Below the pieces are notes generated by a model that saw only the letters and a program-made list of their open reading frames with translations, searched no databases and had not been told where the DNA came from. A DNA stretch of 64,000 nt from Tannerella sp. Lineage in GTDB: Bacteria > Bacteroidota > Bacteroidia > Bacteroidales > Tannerellaceae. Every line of letters starts with the position of its first letter. Positions within the stretch are counted from its first letter, which is position 1. The stretch covers positions 1 to 64,000 of the forward strand of contig JAITVY010000102.1 in assembly GCA_031285565.1 (NCBI GenBank). Reading direction: 5' to 3'. Below are positions 43,203-51,467 of this stretch, in pieces. The translations under genes and the position numbers were made by a program.

Positions 43203-45452
43203 ATGAACTTGTTGAGGCGTTTGTCGTTTTCTGTTATGGGAGTGCTTATTCTCATTTTGATTATAGCGACTATTGTAGAAAAGATGTATGGTACGGCATT
43301 TGTCGCGGATAAAATATACAGTTCGTGGATTTTTGTATTCTTTTGGGGGTTATTATCAGTCGTAGGACTGATTTATATGATCAGGCGAAGATTTCAGAAA
43401 AGAATAATCGTTTTTTTGTTTCATGTGTCGTTCATAGTTATTTTATCAGGCGCTTTTGTTACATATCTGCTGGGTGAGCAGGGTATGTTGCATATACGTG
43501 AGAAGGAAACGGTATCTGTATTTATTGATAAGGATGGTGAAAAGCTAATGTTACCTTTCGATATCGTACTTGATCGTTTTCAGGTGATATATTATCCGGG
43601 AACACCTTCACCAATGGATTACGAAAGTACGTTGACTGTTATTCATAAAGACGGTAAAACAGAACAGGGAGAAGTCGCCATGAATCAGATATTTTCCTGT
43701 AAAGGGTATCGTTTTTATCAGTCCGGATATGATGATGATGGTTTGGGTACAACACTTGCTGTATCACATGATCCTTATGGGATTGCAGTTACCTACATTG
43801 GCTACGGGCTATTGTTATTGTCGATTATATTGTTTTTTATAGAACCGCAAAGTAAGTTTCGTCGTCTGATGAAAAGTCCGCTTATCCGACATAGTCTGAC
43901 GGCTTTTGTTTTATTGCTATGTTTTAACAATGGAGCGAACGCTTCGGTGTCTGCCGATGTTAAAGTATTGCCCAAAGAGGTCGCTGCAAATTTTGGCGAT
44001 TTGAATGTGCTTTATAATAATCGTATTTGTCCGCTTCAGACACTGGCGAAAGATTTTACGACAAAGTTATATGGCAAGCCCGGGTATGAAGGTTTTACAG
44101 CCGAACAGGTTTTTACCGGCTGGATGTTTTATTATTCGAGCTGGAAGCAACAGCCTATGATCAAAATTAAAGATGCTGAAACACGTCGTATATTGGGAAT
44201 AGACGGACGGTATGCAACATTAGACGATTTTTTTAGTGTGACTAATGAATATAAGCTTGAATCAGCCTTACAAAGAATCAGAGCCGGAGAACAGCTTCAA
44301 GGCAGCAGGGGGATTCAGGAAGCGGATGAAAAATATAATATATTAAGGTTGTTTTATGCAGGGGAAATGATGAAGGTGTTTCCTTGTCGTATAGAAAATG
44401 ATCCGCAAAAAGTACAATGGTTTTCCCAGGGTGATGTACTTCCGGATAACGTAGGTAGTGATACCTGGTTTTTTATCCGGAAAACACAGGATTATATTTT
44501 TGAAATGGTTGTGAAAAAGGATTATGAAGGAGTGAAATATACATTGCAGAAAATAAAGTCATATCAGGAAAAAGAGGCGACAGAAGTGCTTCCTTCAAAG
44601 TTTAGTCTGCAAGTGGAAAAAGTATATAATCAATTGGATTATACGCAGTTTTTAGCTATCAGTTGTATTATTATCGGACTTTTTTCCTTTATATATTATG
44701 GTTTTTGTATGGCTTCAGGAAATGGTATTAAACCTTTTATATCCGGTATGTTATGTGTATTTCTTTGGGGGATATTTGCATTTCTTACAGCATACATATC
44801 TTTGCGATGGATAATCAGCGGACATGTTCCGTTATCCAATGGATATGAAACCATGCAGTTTATGGCCTGGGGAACATTGCCTATTGCTTTTTTTCTGCAT
44901 AAAAGGGTGCCTGTTTCTTTATCTTTCGGATTTCTGATCTGTGGCCTTACATTGATGGTCTCGGTAATGGGAGAATCAAGTCCGCAAATAACGCCTTTGA
45001 TGCCGGTGTTGTCTTCGCCATTACTGAGCATACATGTTGCTGTTATTATGATGGCTTATTCTCTTTTTGCTTTTATGATGTTGAACGGGATCATGGCTGT
45101 AAGCATGGCTTTTTTCGGCAAGGATACAGCCGATAGGGGACGTCAGGTGGAACGTCTGCAGATTCTCAGCCAGATTATGCTTTATCCTGCATTGTTTTGT
45201 CTTATTATCGGAATTTTTATTGGTGCAGTGTGGGCCAATATATCCTGGGGACGTTATTGGGGATGGGATCCTAAGGAAGTGTGGGCTTTGATAACCATGC
45301 TGATTTATTCGATGGCTGTTCATTCCGATTCACTGCCATGGTTTCGTCGGCCGCTTTTTTTTCATATATTTATGATTGCGGCTTTTCTGAGTGTGCTTAT
45401 CACTTATTTTGGCGTGAATTTTATATTAGGGGGAATGCATAGTTATGCTTAA
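43203..45452 (+). CDS. Fused ResB-CcsA cytochrome c biogenesis protein (system II)
   Basis: About 749 residues in the inner membrane. The N-terminal half is ResB/CcsB-like: four helices (about 8-30, 45-65, 75-100, 200-225) with a large periplasmic domain (about 230-480). The C-terminal half is CcsA-like with several helices and the haem-handling WWD motif WGRYWGWDPKEVWALI (about 680-695). System II proteins export haem and attach it to CxxCH motifs; the dihaem protein next door is the evident client. The frame reaches back to 43167, but those codons lie on the -7 box, so ATG 43203 (MNLLRRLSFS) is the start. A separate promoter suggests it also serves other cytochromes. Confidence 0.9.
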   Translation: MNLLRRLSFSVMGVLILILIIATIVEKMYGTAFVADKIYSSWIFVFFWGLLSVVGLIYMIRRRFQKRIIVFLFHVSFIVILSGAFVTYLLGEQGMLHIREKETVSVFIDKDGEKLMLPFDIVLDRFQVIYYPGTPSPMDYESTLTVIHKDGKTEQGEVAMNQIFSCKGYRFYQSGYDDDGLGTTLAVSHDPYGIAVTYIGYGLLLLSIILFFIEPQSKFRRLMKSPLIRHSLTAFVLLLCFNNGANASVSADVKVLPKEVAANFGDLNVLYNNRICPLQTLAKDFTTKLYGKPGYEGFTAEQVFTGWMFYYSSWKQQPMIKIKDAETRRILGIDGRYATLDDFFSVTNEYKLESALQRIRAGEQLQGSRGIQEADEKYNILRLFYAGEMMKVFPCRIENDPQKVQWFSQGDVLPDNVGSDTWFFIRKTQDYIFEMVVKKDYEGVKYTLQKIKSYQEKEATEVLPSKFSLQVEKVYNQLDYTQFLAISCIIIGLFSFIYYGFCMASGNGIKPFISGMLCVFLWGIFAFLTAYISLRWIISGHVPLSNGYETMQFMAWGTLPIAFFLHKRVPVSLSFGFLICGLTLMVSVMGESSPQITPLMPVLSSPLLSIHVAVIMMAYSLFAFMMLNGIMAVSMAFFGKDTADRGRQVERLQILSQIMLYPALFCLIIGIFIGAVWANISWGRYWGWDPKEVWALITMLIYSMAVHSDSLPWFRRPLFFHIFMIAAFLSVLITYFGVNFILGGMHSYA

Positions 45453-45553
45453 AAGCTTTGTCCCTGAGCTAATTGAAAATTGAATTGGAGCGAAGCGTAA
45501 ATCGGCCATAGCCAAAGTGGAAAATTGAAAATTAATGCGGGTTCAGAGGATCC

Positions 45554-46783
45554 TTAATGTTCCGGGTAATCGGGATATAACAAATATTTTTGTCGCATTT
45601 CTTTGTATGCGTTGAGATCGGGTTCCCAGGATGCGCGAATTTCATCTTCGGATAAGCCTTCGGATATCTGCAACCGTAAAGAATTTGTTCCGGCTAATAA
45701 GTCGAACCATTTGGCACGGGAAAAGAATGCTTTTTCGTTATTATTGAGTCGTTTGTAGAAATCGAGAATGAATTGTAACGATAGCCCTCCCTCGAATGGG
45801 TATTCTCTTAAATCCATTCCGTAGCATGTCTGATCTTTATACATGGGATTTGTGTCGAGCCCTTCCAATGCAACCGGTGTAAAAGTAAAATCTCCGCCTT
45901 CCGGATCAGGATAACCTAATACCTGAAACGGGAAGTATGTACCTCTTCCGACGCTGATACTTGTTCCTTCAAAAAAGCATAATGACGGATATAGCCGGAT
46001 GGACTGCTCATTCGGTAAGTTGGGGGATGGTTTTGCGGGTAACCAATACGGATCACCATGTTTCCAGTTTAACATGTTGACTACGGTTAGTCGGCATTTT
46101 TTTTCTTTTGTTTTTAGCCATCCTTCTCCATTAATCATTTCAGCCAGTTCTCCTATGGTTAATCCATGTAATACCGGAATCGGGTGCATGCTTACAAATG
46201 ATTCGTAGCCTGCTTTCCGAACAGGCCCGTCTATATAATCATTCGGATTGGGACGATCCAATACGATAAACTCTTTTGTGTGTTCGGCACAGGCTTCCAT
46301 AAGGTAATGCATAGTGCTGATATATGTAAAGAAACGTGTGCCGACATCTTGCATGTCAAATATGATCACATCCAGATCGTTTAATTGGGCCGCAGTAGGT
46401 TTTTTGTTTTTTCCGTATAATGAAATAATCGGAATACCGGTTTTCAGATCGCGACTATCTTTTATTTCTTCTCCGGCATCGGCTGTCCCACGAAATCCAT
46501 GTTCGGGTGCAAATACTTTTTTGATATCAACGCCTTTCGCTAAAAGGGTATCTAATAAATGAACTTTTGCATCTTCGAGTATAGATGTATGATTAAGGGC
46601 TAATCCTACACGTTTGTTTTCGACTAATGCGACTATGGTGTCAACACGTTCTGCCCCCAGAGTTATTTGTTTACTGTGTTGCGAATAAGAAAGTTGACTG
46701 ATAAGCGAAAAAATGACAAGTATACTGCTAAAACTGACTTTGTTTATGTTTTTAATTATTAGTTTGTTATGCGCTTGTGCCAT
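45554..46783 (-). CDS. namZ: Exo-beta-N-acetylmuramidase NamZ-like (DUF1343, GH171)
   Basis: A 409-residue protein with an N-terminal hydrophobic segment/signal peptide (about 16-35, SQLSYSQ). The DUF1343 domain (about 45-405) contains APEHGFRG with E94/H95, the conserved pair of the GH171 family, plus IFDMQDVGTRFFTY, LDRPNPNDYIDGP and SVGRGTYFPFQVLGYPDP. GH171 enzymes release terminal MurNAc from peptidoglycan fragments, of use in wall recycling or scavenging. The gene is single and divergent from the HD gene. The assignment rests on the conserved family motifs. Confidence 0.9.
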   Translation of the reverse strand: MAQAHNKLIIKNINKVSFSSILVIFSLISQLSYSQHSKQITLGAERVDTIVALVENKRVGLALNHTSILEDAKVHLLDTLLAKGVDIKKVFAPEHGFRGTADAGEEIKDSRDLKTGIPIISLYGKNKKPTAAQLNDLDVIIFDMQDVGTRFFTYISTMHYLMEACAEHTKEFIVLDRPNPNDYIDGPVRKAGYESFVSMHPIPVLHGLTIGELAEMINGEGWLKTKEKKCRLTVVNMLNWKHGDPYWLPAKPSPNLPNEQSIRLYPSLCFFEGTSISVGRGTYFPFQVLGYPDPEGGDFTFTPVALEGLDTNPMYKDQTCYGMDLREYPFEGGLSLQFILDFYKRLNNNEKAFFSRAKWFDLLAGTNSLRLQISEGLSEDEIRASWEPDLNAYKEMRQKYLLYPDYPEH

Positions 46784-46871
46784 GATGAATCACTGTTTGT
46801 TTACAAATTTTGTAAATATATAAAAAACTATCTACTGTCCTTATATGTTAATCATATTTTATAATTATTTG

Positions 46872-46879
46872 TAAATTTG
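46872..46879 (+). promoter_or_regulatory. -7 promoter box (TAAATTTG) of the HD gene
   Basis: Exact TAnnTTTG match just upstream of dispersed repeat copy C, so the repeat would form the 5' leader of the HD-domain transcript. Confidence 0.45.
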
Positions 46880-46880
46880 T

Positions 46881-46975
46881 ACGACTAATGAAATTGAACG
46901 TTTTAAGCAGCGAGGGCAGAAGTGGAATTTATTCAGACTATGTCGAGTCGCGTAAAACGACTAATGAAATTGAAC
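46881..46975 (+). repeat. Dispersed intergenic repeat, copy C, with 19-bp direct repeats at its ends
   Basis: ACGACTAATGAAATTGAAC occurs at 46881-46899 and again at 46957-46975, exactly 76 bp apart. Between them: GTTTTAAGCAGCGAGGGCAG, AAGTGGAATTTATTCAG, ACTATGTCGAGTCGCGTAAA. It matches copy B (inverted there) over about 75 bp. It lies in the predicted leader of the HD gene and each end supplies an ATGAAATTGAAC start-like sequence out of frame with that gene. Confidence 0.75.
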
Positions 46976-46982
46976 ATTGCAG

Positions 46983-47525
46983 ATGGATCCGTTGGAAATA
47001 ATTCGAAAATATTATGCGGTTGATTCTGAAGCCTATCGGATACTGGTTATACATAGTCGGCAGGTAACAGATAAAGCAGTTGAGATAGCAAAAATACATC
47101 CTGAGATGAATTTGGATATTCCGTTTATCGAAGAGGCGGCGATGCTTCATGATATAGGTGTTTTTCTTTGTGACGCTCCGGATATCGGCTGCTATGGAGA
47201 AGCTGAATATATTTGTCATGGATATTTGGGCGCTGACCTGATGCGCAGCGAAGGGTATCCCCGCCATGCTTTGGTTTGCGAACGACATACGGGAACAGGT
47301 ATTTCATTGGACATGATTGAAAAGCGACAGTTGCCGCTTCCTCATCGCGATATGCAACCGCAATCGTTAGAAGAGCTGTTGATTTGTTTTGCGGATAAGT
47401 TTTATAGTAAGACGAAACTGACTACAGAAAAGCCGGTTGAGAAAATCCGGAAAAGTCTGAGTAAGTATGGAGAAGAGGAGGTTTTACGATTTAATGACTG
47501 GTATAAACTCTTTTTAGGAGAATAA
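46983..47525 (+). CDS. HD domain phosphohydrolase-like protein
   Basis: A 180-residue soluble protein of the HD superfamily. Metal ligands visible are H24 (LVIHSRQVTDKA), the H56-D57 pair (MLHDIGVFLC) and a later His/Asp set (CHGYLGADLMRSEGYPRHALVCERHTG, FADKFYSKTK). Such proteins hydrolyse nucleotides or phosphoesters; the substrate is unknown. A TTG 6 bp upstream is possible, but ATG 46983 is preferred. The repeat copy C fills its leader. Confidence 0.85.
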   Translation: MDPLEIIRKYYAVDSEAYRILVIHSRQVTDKAVEIAKIHPEMNLDIPFIEEAAMLHDIGVFLCDAPDIGCYGEAEYICHGYLGADLMRSEGYPRHALVCERHTGTGISLDMIEKRQLPLPHRDMQPQSLEELLICFADKFYSKTKLTTEKPVEKIRKSLSKYGEEEVLRFNDWYKLFLGE

Positions 47526-47550
47526 AATCTGTCTGGTCAGTATTTTATTA

Positions 47551-47558
47551 TATTTTTG
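47551..47558 (+). promoter_or_regulatory. -7 promoter box (TATTTTTG) of the lptD-like gene
   Basis: Exact match; a TCTG lies at the -33 position (19-bp spacing). 26 bp before the start codon. Confidence 0.45.
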
Positions 47559-47583
47559 TGCCGGAATATATACGGGTCAAAGA

Positions 47584-50421
47584 ATGTTGTTACGACTTAG
47601 AGCACTGCATTTTATTTTATTATGTCTTTTTTGTGGATGTCTCTACATACAGGCTCAGGAAAAAATCTTATCCGAAGATTTAATGACAATGCCTTTTGAG
47701 CCATTGCCAGGGGATACTTCATTATATATGCAGGTCGATACATTAGCCACTGATTCGATTGCTGTTTCAGATACTATTCCTAAAAAGAAAAGTCCGTTGG
47801 AAGCGCCTGTTATTTATCAGGCATCTGATTCAATTGTCTTAACTGCCGGGAATATGGCTTATCTGTATGGTGAAGGGGATGTGAAATACCAACAGATTCA
47901 ATTACAGTCCGAACTGATTGAAATCAGTATGGATAGTAGTGTTGTATATGCTCATTATGGTATAGATTCGGTGGGAATGGAATTTGGTTATCCATTGTTT
48001 ATAGAGAAAGAACAGCAGATTGAAGCCAAGATTATGCAATATAATTTCGGTACACGTAAAGCTTTTGCCAAAGATGTGCTTACGCAACAGGGTGAAGGAT
48101 ATTTAACGGCAGGAATAACTAAAAAAATGCCGGACGATGCAATGAATATGAAAGGAGGGATGTATACTACCTGCGATGAACATGACCATCCGCATTTTTA
48201 TATAAAAATGACCAAAGCAAAAGCTCGTCCCGGGAAGAATATAGTTGCCGGCCCCGCTTATCTGGTAATTGAGGATGTACCACTTTATCCTATCGGATTA
48301 CCTTTTGCTTTTTTTCCGTTTACGAGTACGTATTCGTCGGGTATCTTAATGCCAACCTTTGGGGATGACATGAATCAGGGATTTTTTTTACGTGATGGGG
48401 GATATTATTTTGCTATCAATGATTACGTGGATCTGGCACTCAGGGCTGATCTTTATACAAAAGGCACATATGGATTTAATGCACGTTCGTCTTATCGGAA
48501 ACGTTATAAATATTCCGGCAGTTTTGATGCGTCTTACATGAATCTAAAAACAGGTATTAAGGGAGTTGATCAGAAATCTTCTCCGAGCTTTAAAGTTGTC
48601 TGGTCGCATTCGCAGGATGCAAAAGCAAATCCGTATTTGACTTTATCGGCGAATGTGAATTTTTCGATGGGCCAATATGAACGAAATCTACCCAATAATG
48701 TAGGAAGAACCCAGTCGACAGAAAACAATAAGGGTTCTACCGTAAATATAAGTAAACGGTTTCCAAACAGTCCTTTCAGTATATCCGCTACGATGAGTGT
48801 AAATCAACGTTCGCAGGATTCTATGGTGAATGTGACTCTGCCTAACATGATGATTACCATGAGCCGGATATTTCCATTTAAACGAAAGGATGCGGTGGGA
48901 CGTGAACGCTGGTATGAAAAAATATCAACAAGTTATTCCGGATCTTTGCAAAACAGTATTACCACGAAAGAGGACCAGCTTTTTAAATCCAATCTGATAA
49001 AGGATTGGACAAATGGAATGGATCATAAGGCGCAGGTTAGTGCTACATATACAATGCTTGGTTATCTGAATATTTCTCCCTCTTTTAATTATGAAGAACG
49101 TTGGTTTACACAAAAAGTGGAAAAAGATTTTGTAATGACAAACAATTCTTCCGGATATGCTTTTGCACCGGTGGATACTTCTAATGGGTTTTACCGGGTA
49201 TATAATTACAATGCATCGATTTCGGCTTCTACGACCGTTTATGGGATGTTTTCTCCTATGCCGATTTTTGGTAAAAAATTGAGTCAGGTGCAAATCCGTC
49301 ATAAACTGGAGCCTTCTGTTTCTTTTAGTGTGGCTCCTGATTTTGCCGATCCTAAATATGGTTATTATAATGATTATACATATTATCCGATAGAAGGAGA
49401 TACGCTGATTGGAGGTTATGATCCTTTTGGTAATTTCAGGGAACCAGTTACCGGTTATTATTCTCCGTTTGACGGACAATTGTTTGGTCTGCCGGGACGT
49501 GGAAAACAGGGGGCTATATCGTTCGGTTTAAATAATAATATCGAAGCAAAGATTCCTTCTCAAAAAGATTCTACAGGAGTGCGGAAAATCTCTATTATTG
49601 ATAATTTATCACTTCGCCTTAGCTATAATATGGCTGTTGATACGTTCCAATGGAGTGATTTATCAATGAGCATCCGTCTGAAATTATCCAAAAGCAATAC
49701 GTTGAATCTGAATGGTACATTTGATACGTATATGTATAAATATGATGAAGACAGGAAGCGTTTGAACCGTATAGATGAGACTTGTTGGCAAGGAGCAAAG
49801 GGTTTTCAACGGGTATTCGGACGATTGAGGTCAACGAGCTGGAGCTATACATATACGTTTGATAATAATACATTAAAGAAACTTTTCGGTAAGAAAGGTG
49901 ATATAGATAAAACAGAGGATGATCATTCTGAGAGTGATGATGATTTTGATGAAAATACAGGAGAAGATGAGAATGCGCCTGTTGTCGGAAAGCGTTTACG
50001 TGAGCCCAAGAAAGATGATTCGGGCGATTATGATATGGATGGATATTATAAAGCAACTATCCCCTGGAGCTTAACCTTTAATTATAATATGTCGCTGGGG
50101 TATGATTATAATAAGATTAATATAGAAAAAGAGCAGTATAAATATACTATACGCCATTCATTATCATTTAACGGAAATATACAACCCACTAAAAACTGGC
50201 GTTTTAATTTTAATGCTACCTATGATTTTGATCTGAAGAAAATCGGTTATATGACTTGTAATGTGACCCGGAATCTGCATTGTTTCCAGATGACTGCAAG
50301 CTTTGTTCCGGTTGGCTACAATAAATCATACTCTTTTTCAATAGCAGTCAGTTCGTCATTGCTGAAAGACCTGAAATATAATCAGAGCAGTAGTTACAGG
50401 TCGGGACAGACGTGGTATTAA
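47584..50421 (+). CDS. lptD: LptD-like LPS-assembly outer membrane protein
   Basis: A 945-residue protein with signal peptide (about 1-24, IQAQ), an OstA/LptA-like periplasmic domain (about 75-240: SDSIVLTAGNMAYLYGEGDVKYQQIQLQSELIEI split over strands) and a very large beta-barrel (about 245-945). LptD places lipopolysaccharide in the outer leaflet with LptE. The Bacteroidetes form is distant from the proteobacterial one, so 'LptD-like' is the safe call. An acidic insert (about 785-815, DDHSESDDDFDENTGEDEN) interrupts the barrel, probably as an extracellular or periplasmic loop. It is 58 bp downstream of the HD gene but has its own -7 box. Confidence 0.85.
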   Translation: MLLRLRALHFILLCLFCGCLYIQAQEKILSEDLMTMPFEPLPGDTSLYMQVDTLATDSIAVSDTIPKKKSPLEAPVIYQASDSIVLTAGNMAYLYGEGDVKYQQIQLQSELIEISMDSSVVYAHYGIDSVGMEFGYPLFIEKEQQIEAKIMQYNFGTRKAFAKDVLTQQGEGYLTAGITKKMPDDAMNMKGGMYTTCDEHDHPHFYIKMTKAKARPGKNIVAGPAYLVIEDVPLYPIGLPFAFFPFTSTYSSGILMPTFGDDMNQGFFLRDGGYYFAINDYVDLALRADLYTKGTYGFNARSSYRKRYKYSGSFDASYMNLKTGIKGVDQKSSPSFKVVWSHSQDAKANPYLTLSANVNFSMGQYERNLPNNVGRTQSTENNKGSTVNISKRFPNSPFSISATMSVNQRSQDSMVNVTLPNMMITMSRIFPFKRKDAVGRERWYEKISTSYSGSLQNSITTKEDQLFKSNLIKDWTNGMDHKAQVSATYTMLGYLNISPSFNYEERWFTQKVEKDFVMTNNSSGYAFAPVDTSNGFYRVYNYNASISASTTVYGMFSPMPIFGKKLSQVQIRHKLEPSVSFSVAPDFADPKYGYYNDYTYYPIEGDTLIGGYDPFGNFREPVTGYYSPFDGQLFGLPGRGKQGAISFGLNNNIEAKIPSQKDSTGVRKISIIDNLSLRLSYNMAVDTFQWSDLSMSIRLKLSKSNTLNLNGTFDTYMYKYDEDRKRLNRIDETCWQGAKGFQRVFGRLRSTSWSYTYTFDNNTLKKLFGKKGDIDKTEDDHSESDDDFDENTGEDENAPVVGKRLREPKKDDSGDYDMDGYYKATIPWSLTFNYNMSLGYDYNKINIEKEQYKYTIRHSLSFNGNIQPTKNWRFNFNATYDFDLKKIGYMTCNVTRNLHCFQMTASFVPVGYNKSYSFSIAVSSSLLKDLKYNQSSSYRSGQTWY

Positions 50422-50436
50422 CAACTTAGGTTCAGG

Positions 50437-51099
50437 TTACCAGTTGATTGGTGTTTGTTCTGAGGCTATCAGATAATCATTTGTTTTGCTGAAATGTTTG
50501 TTGCCAAAGAATCCTCTGTCTGCAGAAAATGGTGAAGGATGTGCCGATTTTAACACTAAATTGCGTGAGGTATCGATAATGCTTCCTTTTCGTTGTGCAT
50601 AAGCTCCCCAAAGCAGGTAAACAATGTTTTTCCTTTCCGCATTTAAACGGTCAATTACGGCATCTGTAAATGTTTCCCAACCCTTGTTCTGATGTGACCC
50701 GGCTATATGTGCCCTAACTGTTAATGTTGCATTTAGTAATAACACTCCCTGATCTGCCCAGCGGGTGAGATCACCGCTTTTAGGAAAAGGCTTTCCCAGA
50801 TCCGATTGGATTTCTTTAAATATATTGATGAGCGAAGGAGGGAATGGTGTACCTTCCAGAACCGAAAAACAAAGCCCATGCGCCTGCCGGGGTTCATGAT
50901 ATGGATCTTGTCCCAGCAATACGACTTTTACCTTGTCAAAAGGACAATGTTCGAAAGCATTGAACATCTGGCTTCCTTTCGGATAAATAGTAGTGGTTTT
51001 GTATTCATTGCGGACGAAATCTGTAAGGTGTTTGAAGTATTCTTTTTCGAATTCGTCAGCCAGGCGCTCTTTCCAACTTTGTTCTATTTTTACATCCAT
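50437..51099 (-). CDS. ung: Uracil-DNA glycosylase, family 1
   Basis: A 220-residue base-excision repair enzyme removing uracil from DNA. The catalytic motif GQDPYH is at 63-68 (D65), the uracil-recognising Asn in LLNATLTV (N123), and the Leu-loop motif HPSPFSA with H187. Length and motifs are complete. It converges on the lptD-like gene with a 15-bp gap and no evident terminator. A TAAGTTTG -7 box (51129-51136) lies 30 bp upstream. Confidence 0.97.
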   Translation of the reverse strand: MDVKIEQSWKERLADEFEKEYFKHLTDFVRNEYKTTTIYPKGSQMFNAFEHCPFDKVKVVLLGQDPYHEPRQAHGLCFSVLEGTPFPPSLINIFKEIQSDLGKPFPKSGDLTRWADQGVLLLNATLTVRAHIAGSHQNKGWETFTDAVIDRLNAERKNIVYLLWGAYAQRKGSIIDTSRNLVLKSAHPSPFSADRGFFGNKHFSKTNDYLIASEQTPINW

Positions 51100-51128
51100 A
51101 GAGGTTTACGCTTGTTTTGGTTTCAAGA

Positions 51129-51136
51129 CAAACTTA
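51129..51136 (-). promoter_or_regulatory. -7 promoter box (TAAGTTTG) of ung
   Basis: Exact minus-strand match to TAnnTTTG, with no clear -33 element. Confidence 0.4.
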
Positions 51137-51219
51137 CAGAATTATCCGGAATATCGAAAAAATATGCATATTCTATTTTGTTTCATTGTTGGATTTTTAT
51201 GTAATCACAGAATTTTTTG

Positions 51220-51227
51220 TACATTTG
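51220..51227 (+). promoter_or_regulatory. -7 promoter box (TACATTTG) of the tRNA gene
   Basis: Exact TAnnTTTG match 10 bp before the first base of the tRNA, so transcription starts very near its 5' end. Confidence 0.6.
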
Positions 51228-51237
51228 CATCGATTTT

Positions 51238-51314
51238 GGCCCCGTAGTTTAGTTGAATAGAACGTCAGATTCCGGTTCTGAAGGTCACAGGTTTGAGTCC
51301 TGTCGGGGTCACCA
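51238..51314 (+). tRNA. tRNA-Arg (anticodon CCG)
   Basis: A complete cloverleaf can be drawn: acceptor GGCCCCG with CGGGGTC (one G-U pair), anticodon stem TCAGA/TCTGA with loop TTCCGGT (anticodon CCG, reading CGG), a 5-nt variable loop, and T-arm ACAGG/CCTGT with loop TTTGAGT. Discriminator A and an encoded CCA (51312-51314). A terminator follows. Confidence 0.93.
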
Positions 51315-51332
51315 GAAGCAAAAGTAAAACAC

Positions 51333-51370
51333 AAAATCCTGATTTCCGGAGAAGTCAGGATTTTTGTTTT
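51333..51370 (+). terminator. Intrinsic terminator after tRNA-Arg
   Basis: AAAATCCTGA (51333-51342) pairs with TCAGGATTTT (51355-51364), followed by further T. It lies about 20 bp after the tRNA. Confidence 0.88.
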
Positions 51371-51467
51371 AAAGTGATTTCGCTATTTTAATGGGTATTG
51401 AAGCATTGGAATCCGGACTATTCGGCAAAGCAAAATCGACCTTAAAAAGTTTGCTGTAATCTTCTCC

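Noticed and set aside
45453..45553. Possible further repeat or terminator between ccs and namZ genes
   Set aside because: It holds duplicated AATTGAAAATTGAA-like words, but no hairpin with a T-run and no match to the dispersed repeat.
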